Shown here one piece after another: positions 9,447-16,325 of a stretch of DNA of 18,937 bases; positions within the stretch are counted from its first letter, which is position 1, and each line of letters begins with the position of its first letter. Source of the DNA: Erysipelotrichaceae bacterium (GTDB lineage: Bacteria; Bacillota_I; Bacilli_A; Erysipelotrichales; Erysipelotrichaceae). The stretch lies in NCBI GenBank assembly GCA_017419065.1, contig JAFOMB010000118.1:1-18937 (forward strand). The letters are read 5' to 3'. The translations under genes were made by a program, and so were the position numbers. The notes beneath the pieces were generated by a model, which did not search any database, had not been told where the DNA came from, and was given only the letters and a program-made list of their open reading frames with translations.

Positions 9447-10790
9447 CTATACCTCGTTGAGATTTTTGATCGCTTCGATATAGATCTCGATCTGTTTCCT
9501 GACGCTTTCCAGATTGAGTTTTTCATTGGCGTCATGCATATGGACTTCTTCTCCTCCGAAGTCTGCTCCGAAGGCGATGCAGTTGTGGATGGCCTTGGCA
9601 TAGGTACCGCCGCCGATGACTTCCATCTCGGATTCATGATCGCCGGTGACATCTTCATAGGCCTTCTTCAGGGCTTTGATCATTGGATTGTTTTTATCGA
9701 AGTAGAGCGGTTCCACGCCTCTTCCGGACTCAAACCAGACCTTTTCTTCATTCAATACAGACAGGACCTTCATGACATCTTCCACACGGCTCTTGACCGG
9801 GAAGCGCATATCCAGGGAGATGGTGATCCTTCCCTCTTTCGTATTCGCGACACCGAGGTTGATGGAAGTATCGCTGAGTTCGTCCTTCAGCTCTTCCATG
9901 CCGAGTCTCTCTCCGTGGAGGTCAAGACCGAAGTACTTGTGCATATATTCCACTAAGGCATCATCCATCCCGGCTTCATAGAGAGCTTCAAAGAGATGGT
10001 TGATGGCGTTGATGCCGTTGTCCGGTGTGGAGGCATGAGCGGCCTTGCCGGTGAGGGTGATAGTGATGTTTTCATCTTCTTCCCACTTGCAGCCGACGCC
10101 GTGATTGTTGAAGTATGTCTCCATCTTCTCTTTATCGGCACTGCCCTTCTTTAATACACAGGTCAGGTTCTTGCAGACGATGTTGGAGGCATCGCCGCCC
10201 TTGAGTTCCAGGATAGAAGAGGAATCCGTGGTGATGAGACCGCCGACCATGCCCTTTTCCCCGATGATGCCCGGAAAACCGCCGTCCGGTGTGTAGCCCA
10301 TGTCCACATGGCCCTTCTTTTCGACGTAATGGCGGATGCAGGCGGAACCGGTCTCTTCGTTGCATCCCAGTATCAGTCTCACTCTCCTCTTGAACGGATA
10401 GCCGGTATCTAACAGATATTTGATCGCATACATGGAAGCGACAGCCGGTCCCTTGTCATCCGAGACACCGCGGCCGTATACCCATCCGTCCTTTTCGATC
10501 ATCCGGTACGGGTCGGAATCCCAGCCGTCCCCCTCCGGAACGACATCGAGATGGGCGAGAATACCGATGACTTCCTCTCCTTCTCCGACTTCCCCATATC
10601 CGCAATAGTAATCGACATTTTCCGTACGGAAGCCCTTTTCTTCCATCATCTTGAGTGCCGCATCGAGGACCTTCCGGTTCTCGCTGCCGAAAGGCGCTTC
10701 ATCATCCGAGAGGACAGAATGGTAGGATACCAGTTCCCCCAGATCTTTTTTGAAGTTTTCGAGATTGTTTTCAATGAATTCCTTTACCAT
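9447..10790 (-). CDS. pepV: M20 family dipeptidase, PepV type
   Basis: PepV-type enzymes are cytosolic di-zinc peptidases that split dipeptides and some tripeptides from the N-terminus. The 447-residue length is close to the usual 465-470. Metal and catalytic residues are visible in order: H80 and D82 (AHLDVVPEG), the acidic pair D111/D112 in GVSDDKGP, E145/E146 in CNEETGS with the general base, D169 in TPDGGFP, and a late histidine in HMHDANE near residue 420. A dimerisation or lid domain occupies about 180-340. The AAAGGAG site sits in the last codons of the zinc-ribbon gene, whose stop lies four bases before this ATG. Carnosinase-like M20 enzymes are the alternative, but the length and SDDKGP context favour PepV. 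Confidence 0.92.
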   Translation of the reverse strand: MVKEFIENNLENFKKDLGELVSYHSVLSDDEAPFGSENRKVLDAALKMMEEKGFRTENVDYYCGYGEVGEGEEVIGILAHLDVVPEGDGWDSDPYRMIEKDGWVYGRGVSDDKGPAVASMYAIKYLLDTGYPFKRRVRLILGCNEETGSACIRHYVEKKGHVDMGYTPDGGFPGIIGEKGMVGGLITTDSSSILELKGGDASNIVCKNLTCVLKKGSADKEKMETYFNNHGVGCKWEEDENITITLTGKAAHASTPDNGINAINHLFEALYEAGMDDALVEYMHKYFGLDLHGERLGMEELKDELSDTSINLGVANTKEGRITISLDMRFPVKSRVEDVMKVLSVLNEEKVWFESGRGVEPLYFDKNNPMIKALKKAYEDVTGDHESEMEVIGGGTYAKAIHNCIAFGADFGGEEVHMHDANEKLNLESVRKQIEIYIEAIKNLNEV

Positions 10791-10794
10791 AGTT

Positions 10795-11019
10795 TCACTC
10801 CTTTACGATGATCATCCTGCATTCCGGACAGCGCCAGGCCCTGCGTGATACCGGGCTCAGCCATCCTTCGCTTTTTAAGATGATCTTCTTTTTTAATAGG
10901 TCAGACGGCTTGAAAAGCAGCCGTACGTCTTTTTCACTCTTCAGTTCTCCTCTGACAAGCACGCCTCCGCAGAACGGACATAACGCGCTTCCGGAGAAGG
11001 ATTCGATCCTTTCTTTCAT
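10795..11019 (-). CDS. Small four-cysteine zinc-ribbon protein, unknown function
   Basis: The 74-residue product has two cysteine knuckles, CPFCGG (C14, C17) and CPEC (C64, C67), about 46 residues apart, the layout of a single zinc ribbon with a long insert. The insert is rich in lysine and leucine and includes a KPSDLLKKK stretch. No membrane segment is present. It resembles small Firmicutes zinc-ribbon proteins of the DUF6487 kind, but that is from memory of the pattern rather than a search. ATG at 11019 overlaps the exoA stop by one base (TGATG), and its last codons carry the ribosome site of pepV, so it is embedded in the transcription unit. Nucleic-acid or protein binding is the usual role of such ribbons; nothing here decides it. 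Confidence 0.8.
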   Translation of the reverse strand: MKERIESFSGSALCPFCGGVLVRGELKSEKDVRLLFKPSDLLKKKIILKSEGWLSPVSRRAWRCPECRMIIVKE

Positions 11020-11768
11020 CAGATCACGATACCGACCGGACAGTGGTCGGATCCCTCCACTTCATCATAAATGATACTGTCCTTTACTTTCTGTAAAAAG
11101 CGTTCCGATACGACGAAATAGTCGATCCTCCAGCCTATGCCTCTCTCCCTGGCTCTGGTCCTGTAGGACCACCAGGAGTACTTCACCGTTTTCGGATAGA
11201 GTTCCCGGAAGGTATCTCTGAATCCTGCTGACAGCAGTTCCGTGAACTTGTTTCTCTCTTCATCCGAGAAGCCGGCAGAGAAGTGATTGTCATCCGGATT
11301 CTTCAGGTCGATCTCGTTATGGGCGACATTGAGGTCTCCGGTATAGATGACCGGTTTCTTCTGATCGAGCTTCATCAGATGCTTCCTCAGATCATCTTCC
11401 CAGTGCATGCGGTAATCTAATCGTTTTAAGCCGTCCTTGGAATTCGGCACATAGGCGCAGACGAAGTAGAATTCCGGATACTCCAGGGTGATGACCCGTC
11501 CCTCTAACGGATGATCTTCCCCTTCAATGTCGTATTCGACAGATAACGGCTCTTCTTTCGTCAAAACCATCGTCCCGCTGTAGCCCTTTCTTTCGGCACA
11601 GTTCATATAGCGGTGATAGCCTTCGAAGTCATATGTCAGCTGATCTTCCTGCATCTTGACTTCTTCAAAGCCCATGATATCCGGCTTTTCCCTCTCTAAG
11701 AATTCTTGAAGGTTTCCCTTGGAGAGGATGGCCCGGAGGCCGTTGACGTTCCAGCTGATGATCTTCAT
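11019..11768 (-). CDS. exoA: Exodeoxyribonuclease III / apurinic-apyrimidinic endonuclease
   Basis: This base-excision repair enzyme cleaves DNA 5' to abasic sites and trims 3' ends. The 249-residue single domain shows the full exonuclease III set: N7 in SWNVNG, metal glutamate E36 in FEEVK (usually LQETK), Y106 in AYVPN, D145 and N147 in TGDLNVAH, the WWSYR loop near 199-203, WRIDYF at 213-218, and D241-H242 in GSDHCPV. ATG at 11768 overlaps the peptidase stop by four bases, with AAGGAG six bases upstream. The exchange of LQE for FEE keeps the catalytic glutamate. The xthA/exoA family is clear. Confidence 0.95.
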   Translation of the reverse strand: MKIISWNVNGLRAILSKGNLQEFLEREKPDIMGFEEVKMQEDQLTYDFEGYHRYMNCAERKGYSGTMVLTKEEPLSVEYDIEGEDHPLEGRVITLEYPEFYFVCAYVPNSKDGLKRLDYRMHWEDDLRKHLMKLDQKKPVIYTGDLNVAHNEIDLKNPDDNHFSAGFSDEERNKFTELLSAGFRDTFRELYPKTVKYSWWSYRTRARERGIGWRIDYFVVSERFLQKVKDSIIYDEVEGSDHCPVGIVI

Positions 11769-13522
11769 GCGATGCTCCTTGCGATATGTTTCAGATACTC
11801 CGCTTCCTCATCACTCAGATAAGGGCGGAGGGTCTCATAGACTCTCTGGTGATAGGCGTTGAGGACTCTGACATTCTCCTCGCTCAGATAGTCTCTGTCG
11901 ATGAGATCGAGGTCGAACGGAACTAAAGTCAGCGTGTGGAAGTGCAGGAACTCCCCGTATTCATTCTCGTCTTCCTTTTCGACGAGAAGCAGGTTTTCAC
12001 AGCGTATGCCGAACCTTCCGTTAAAGTAGATACCAGGCTCATCGGAGACGATATGGCCTTCCCTGAGCGGCATATCTTCCCTACCGAGGGAATTGGAGCC
12101 GGAGCGGATGGACGGCGGTGCTTCGTGGACAGACAAGAGGTAGCCGACCCCGTGTCCGGTACCGTGGAGGTAGTTGACGTGCTGCCTCCAGAGTTCCTTT
12201 CTGGCCAAGACATCGAGGCTTCGGCCGCTGGTACCGTAGAGGAAGTGCACATCACTCAGCTCCAGCATGCCTCTCAGCACTAACGTGAACCACTTGCGGA
12301 CTTCCGGATCGACATCGCCGATGGAGACGGTCCTCGTGATATCAGTCGTTCCTTCAAGATAGTGACCTCCGCTGTCGATCAGCAGGATGCCCTTATTCTC
12401 AAGTTTCTTAGAACCTTCCTTGGTCGGCGCGTAGTGGACGACAGTCGAATTCTCTTCATAGCCGACGATGGAACCGAAGGAAGTATCGATGGCGTGATAG
12501 TCCCTGCGCATCTGATCGAGCTTTTCCGCGATATCGTATTCAGTATAGGAAGACAGATCGTTTTCCTTCAGCCACCTGATGAAGCGCACCATGGTGACCC
12601 CGTCATAGACATGGGCTTTCTGGCTGTTCTCCCTCTCTGTCTGATTCTTCATGGCCTTCATCTCATCTACGACAGACAGGAAGTTGTATAAGTGATTCCT
12701 TCTTTCGAGACGGGAATAGGTCTCGTAATTCGTCCTCTCCTCATCGAGAAGGACATCCTGGTCATGGATATTTTCCAGGAAATCATAGAAGGAATCATAC
12801 GGACGGATGATGATCCCGTCATCATATAAGTGATCCAGGATCTCCTCGTCGAATCTCTCCAGATCGGCGATTAAATAGGCTTCCCCCTTCGTAAATACCA
12901 TGTAGGAGAGGAATACCGGGGTGTGGGCAATGTCGTCTCCTCTGAGGTTCAACAGCCAGCAGATGGCCTCCGGAGAAGAGAGGACGTGGGTACGTCCGGA
13001 GAGGATGTAGAAGAGGTCTTTCAGTTTCTTCGCACGGCTCTTTCCGGTGTATTCAAGGGAGAGTTCATAGGCTTTGGAGGAAGGATACGGGGCCCTGTCC
13101 TCGATCAAAGAGGAGTAGCAGTCCACCGAGACAGGACGGACCTTGTCTTTCTTCAACTGCTTCCCGAAGGAGACAGAAGTCCTTCTTCCGTCGATGCCTA
13201 CAGCCTTTCCCGCATAGTTCTTTTTTAGGAATGCCAGAGGAGGCAAAGCTCCTGTTGTGCCGAGCTTGACGATCCTGATGCCGTATGGGGCACACTGTTC
13301 CTCTGCCTGCAGGTGATAGCGTCCGTCGACGAAGAGATAGGCATCTTCATAGTCGACGATAAGAGAAGCCGCGGAACCGGTAAAGCCGGTAAACCAGGCG
13401 ATGGTCCGGAAGTATTCCGGGACATATTCGCAGAGATGATAGTCGGAGGTACCCAGGTAATAGGCTTCCACACCGGCCTTCTTCATCTCCAGCCGCAGGT
13501 AATCCAGTCTTTTCTGATACAT
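11765..13522 (-). CDS. Three-domain Xaa-Pro aminopeptidase (M24B)
   Basis: The enzyme removes an N-terminal residue that precedes proline, helping recycle proline-rich peptides in the cytosol. The 585 residues have two creatinase-like N-terminal domains (about 1-135 and 150-295) and a C-terminal pita-bread metallopeptidase domain (about 300-525), followed by a 60-residue tail. That is the long form related to eukaryotic aminopeptidase P rather than the 350-residue bacterial PepQ/YpdF form. All five di-metal ligands are present: D383 (LIDSGG), D394 (TTDITRT), H457 (GTGHGVG), E495 (SDEPG) and E509 (RCENLL). ATG at 13522 has AGGA upstream and lies 13 bases after the transporter stop. It is coupled to exoA by ATGA. 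Confidence 0.94.
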   Translation of the reverse strand: MYQKRLDYLRLEMKKAGVEAYYLGTSDYHLCEYVPEYFRTIAWFTGFTGSAASLIVDYEDAYLFVDGRYHLQAEEQCAPYGIRIVKLGTTGALPPLAFLKKNYAGKAVGIDGRRTSVSFGKQLKKDKVRPVSVDCYSSLIEDRAPYPSSKAYELSLEYTGKSRAKKLKDLFYILSGRTHVLSSPEAICWLLNLRGDDIAHTPVFLSYMVFTKGEAYLIADLERFDEEILDHLYDDGIIIRPYDSFYDFLENIHDQDVLLDEERTNYETYSRLERRNHLYNFLSVVDEMKAMKNQTERENSQKAHVYDGVTMVRFIRWLKENDLSSYTEYDIAEKLDQMRRDYHAIDTSFGSIVGYEENSTVVHYAPTKEGSKKLENKGILLIDSGGHYLEGTTDITRTVSIGDVDPEVRKWFTLVLRGMLELSDVHFLYGTSGRSLDVLARKELWRQHVNYLHGTGHGVGYLLSVHEAPPSIRSGSNSLGREDMPLREGHIVSDEPGIYFNGRFGIRCENLLLVEKEDENEYGEFLHFHTLTLVPFDLDLIDRDYLSEENVRVLNAYHQRVYETLRPYLSDEEAEYLKHIARSIA

Positions 13523-13535
13523 AGCCAGATCCTTT

Positions 13536-14309
13536 CTATCCCAGAGCGACGTCCAGGATCATCATGAGCACGAAACCTAACGCAAAGCCGATCGTGCCGA
13601 TATTGGAATGGGATCCCGTCTGGGATTCCGGAATGAGTTCTTCCACGACGACATACATCATGGCACCGGCCGCAAAGGCCAGTAAATAAGGCAGGATATT
13701 CACGACCAGTCCTGTTAAGAGAATGGTGAGGAAGGCGCCTACCGGTTCGACGATCCCTGAAAGAGCACCTAATAAGAAAGCCTTATTCTTACTGACGCCT
13801 TCTGACCTCAGAGGCATCGAGATGATGGCCCCTTCCGGAAAGTTCTGTATGGCGATACCTAATGATAAAGCGATCGCTGAAGCCATACTGATGGCACCCG
13901 CACTCTTCGCTCCCGCAAAGGCGACACCGACGGCCATTCCCTCCGGGATATTATGCAGCGTTACGGCTAAGACCATCATCGTGGTCTTCGCCAGTTTCGA
14001 AGACTTTCCTTCCGGCGTATCCGCGCCTAAATGAAGGTGAGGAACGAAGGAATCGAGCGCTAATAAAAAAGCGATGCCCAAAAGAAAACCGACGCTGGCC
14101 GGAAGCCAGGCGAATTCCGTTTTCTCCCGGGACATCTCTATAGCCGGATTGATCAGGGACCACACAGAGGCAGCCACCATGACACCGGACGCAAAGCCGA
14201 GAAGGATCTTTTCCAGACGGTCGGACATGGCATCCTTCATGAAGTAGACCATGCCGGCCCCGAGGGCTGTTCCCGCAAACGGGATCAGCAGGCCGATGAG
14301 TGTTTCCAT
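13536..14309 (-). CDS. ZIP-family divalent metal transporter (ZupT-like)
   Basis: This is an integral membrane importer for zinc or other divalent metals such as iron or manganese. The 257 residues form about eight membrane helices. The two family motifs of the transport path are HNIPEG (119-124) and QNFPEG (155-160), where the second motif begins with Gln in place of His. A short loop with HLHLG (91-95) lies between helices 3 and 4 and could bind metal. VVEELIPES (221-229) near the C-terminus is also typical of the GufA/ZupT subgroup. A clear AGGAGG site lies six bases before ATG at 14309. No metal-responsive operator is seen in the 29 bases before the gene. Family is firm; the metal is not determined. 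Confidence 0.92.
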   Translation of the reverse strand: METLIGLLIPFAGTALGAGMVYFMKDAMSDRLEKILLGFASGVMVAASVWSLINPAIEMSREKTEFAWLPASVGFLLGIAFLLALDSFVPHLHLGADTPEGKSSKLAKTTMMVLAVTLHNIPEGMAVGVAFAGAKSAGAISMASAIALSLGIAIQNFPEGAIISMPLRSEGVSKNKAFLLGALSGIVEPVGAFLTILLTGLVVNILPYLLAFAAGAMMYVVVEELIPESQTGSHSNIGTIGFALGFVLMMILDVALG

Positions 14310-14315
14310 TTTCCA

Positions 14316-14321
14316 CCTCCT
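14316..14321 (-). promoter_or_regulatory. AGGAGG ribosome binding site of the ZIP transporter
   Basis: The minus strand reads AGGAGG, six bases, then ATG at 14309. The 29-base gap to der holds this site and otherwise no recognisable promoter or operator. Confidence 0.65.
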
Positions 14322-14338
14322 ATCTGCCTAAGGTGTAC

Positions 14339-15652
14339 TCAGACGGACTCCTTTTTACGGGCAAGTATCTCGATCGGGACTCCTTCGAATCCGAAGGCTT
14401 CCCGGAGTTTGTTTTCGATATATCTCTTGTAGGAGAAATGCATGAGTTCCGGATCGTTGACGAACAGCACGATGACACAAGGTGCTGCCGAGACCTGGGA
14501 GGCATAGTAGATCTTTAAACGTCTCCCGTTATGGGTCTTGGCCGGATTGGCCAGCTGGGCATCCAGTATGACTTCGTTGAGGACACTGGTCTGGATACGC
14601 AGGTTGACGTTATTGTAGACGAGATCGATCAGCGGGAGGATGGTATTCACTCTCTTCTCATTCTTGGCAGAGACGAAGGCGATCGGCGCATAGTCGAGGT
14701 AGGCAAACTGCTTCCGGATCTCCTTTTCGATCTTCGCCATCGTGTTCTCATCCTTTTCCACGAGGTCCCATTTATTGTAGACGATGATGACGCCCTTCTT
14801 GGCTTCATGAGCCAGTCCGGCGACATGCTTGTCCTGTTCGATGATACCGGTACTGCCATCCAGGACTACTAAGGAGAGGTCGCTGCGGTCAATGGCGCCT
14901 TTGGCTCTCAATACCGAGTACTTCTCGATGTTTTCATAGACCTTGCCTCTTTTGCGGATACCGGCCGTATCGATGACGACATAGCTCTTCCCTTCCGAGA
15001 CGAAGACCGTATCGATCGCGTCTCTCGTCGTTCCTTCGATATCGGAGACGATGACTCTTTCCTGATGCAGGAAGGCATTGGTCAGAGAGGACTTTCCGAC
15101 ATTCGGACGTCCGATGATGGCGAACTTGATCATGCCTTCATAGGAATCCTGTTTCCTCTCCGGCATGAGCTTACTGCAGGCATCCAGGGCATCCCCGATC
15201 CCGATGCCGTGCGCACCGGAAACCGGAAGAGGATCCCCGAGACCCAGCTTATAGAATTCATAGGTATCTCCGATCTTGGAGATATCGTCGATCTTGTTGA
15301 CACAGAGGACGACCGGCTTCTTGGACTTCCTCAAAAGCTTGGCGATGTATTCATCGTCTGTGGTCAGTCCTTCTTTTCCGTTCGTAAGAAAGAGGATGAC
15401 ATCCGCTTCATCGATGGCGATCTCCACCTGGGCTTTGATCTCCTTCTGGAACGGTTCATCCTTCAGCTGTATGCCGCCGGTATCGATCAGACGGTAGGTC
15501 TTCGAGAGCCACTCACAGTCCCCGTAGATACGGTCTCTGGTGACTCCGGGGCTGTCTTCCACGATAGACAGGCGCTGTTCTAACATCCTATTGAAGACCG
15601 TTGACTTCCCGACATTCGGACGTCCGACGATCGCTATCGCTCCATCTATCAT
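14339..15652 (-). CDS. der: Ribosome-assembly GTPase Der (EngA)
   Basis: Der is an essential GTPase with two tandem G domains that acts in maturation of the 50S ribosomal subunit. In 437 residues, domain 1 shows GRPNVGKST (10-18), DTGG (57-60) and NKID (119-122), and domain 2 shows GRPNVGKSS (181-189), DTAG (228-231) and NKWD (293-296). A KH-like RNA-binding domain follows (about 350-437). The length matches the family. AGGAGG, six bases before the ATG, overlaps the TAG of cmk (ten-base gap), so it is likely cotranscribed with cmk, a common arrangement in Bacillota. Confidence 0.98.
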   Translation of the reverse strand: MIDGAIAIVGRPNVGKSTVFNRMLEQRLSIVEDSPGVTRDRIYGDCEWLSKTYRLIDTGGIQLKDEPFQKEIKAQVEIAIDEADVILFLTNGKEGLTTDDEYIAKLLRKSKKPVVLCVNKIDDISKIGDTYEFYKLGLGDPLPVSGAHGIGIGDALDACSKLMPERKQDSYEGMIKFAIIGRPNVGKSSLTNAFLHQERVIVSDIEGTTRDAIDTVFVSEGKSYVVIDTAGIRKRGKVYENIEKYSVLRAKGAIDRSDLSLVVLDGSTGIIEQDKHVAGLAHEAKKGVIIVYNKWDLVEKDENTMAKIEKEIRKQFAYLDYAPIAFVSAKNEKRVNTILPLIDLVYNNVNLRIQTSVLNEVILDAQLANPAKTHNGRRLKIYYASQVSAAPCVIVLFVNDPELMHFSYKRYIENKLREAFGFEGVPIEILARKKESV

Positions 15653-15662
15653 TTTGATCCTC

Positions 15663-16325
15663 CTAGTTCAGTTCTTTCTCTACCAGGGCCATGACGGCAT
15701 CGACCACTTCTTCGATACTCAGATCGGAAGAATCGATCTCCACCGCATCCTCTGCCTTCTTTAAAGGCGAATGTTCGCGATGGGTATCCTGATAATCTCT
15801 CTTTTCAATATCCCGGCGTATCGACTCCAGATCGGATTCGATCCCCTTCTCCAGGTTCTGTTTATGACGGCGCAGTGCCCGGCTTTCTACCGAGGCTGTC
15901 AGATAGATCTTGACTTCGGCATCTTTCAGTACGACGGTACCGATATCTCTGCCATCGAGGATATAGCCGCCTCCCCGGGAGATCTTCTGCTGCATGGCCA
16001 CTAAGGCAGCACGCACCTTTTCCAGTTTCGAGACATCGCTGGCTGCCAGCGAGATCTCATTCGTACGGATCTTCTCCGAGATGTCTTCCTTGTTCAGCAC
16101 GACGCTGCCGTCAGCTTTCATCTCGAGATCCATGCCTTCTATCATCCTGACGACGTTTTCTTCATCATCAAGAGCAATTCCCTTCTGTAATGCCTCATAG
16201 GCGACGGCCCTGTACATAGCACCGGTATCCAGATGCGTATAGCCGAGTTTCTCCGCAACGAGATCGGCGATCGTGGACTTTCCGGCTGCGGACGGTCCGT
16301 CAAAGGCGATATTGATCTTCTTCAT
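15663..16325 (-). CDS. cmk: Cytidylate kinase
   Basis: Cmk phosphorylates CMP and dCMP to the diphosphates for nucleotide salvage and RNA/DNA precursor supply. The 220-residue length is typical. The P-loop is GPSAAGKS (10-17), LDTGAMYRAVA (32-42) is the CMP-binding signature, and ILDGRDIGTVV (122-132) is the conserved Cmk block. The lid region, rich in Arg (about 149-176), follows, and HREHSPLKKAEDA (182-194) closes the site. ATG at 16325 overlaps the TGA of the repeat gene by one base (TGATG), with GGGGG eight bases upstream inside that gene's last codons. Confidence 0.97.
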   Translation of the reverse strand: MKKINIAFDGPSAAGKSTIADLVAEKLGYTHLDTGAMYRAVAYEALQKGIALDDEENVVRMIEGMDLEMKADGSVVLNKEDISEKIRTNEISLAASDVSKLEKVRAALVAMQQKISRGGGYILDGRDIGTVVLKDAEVKIYLTASVESRALRRHKQNLEKGIESDLESIRRDIEKRDYQDTHREHSPLKKAEDAVEIDSSDLSIEEVVDAVMALVEKELN

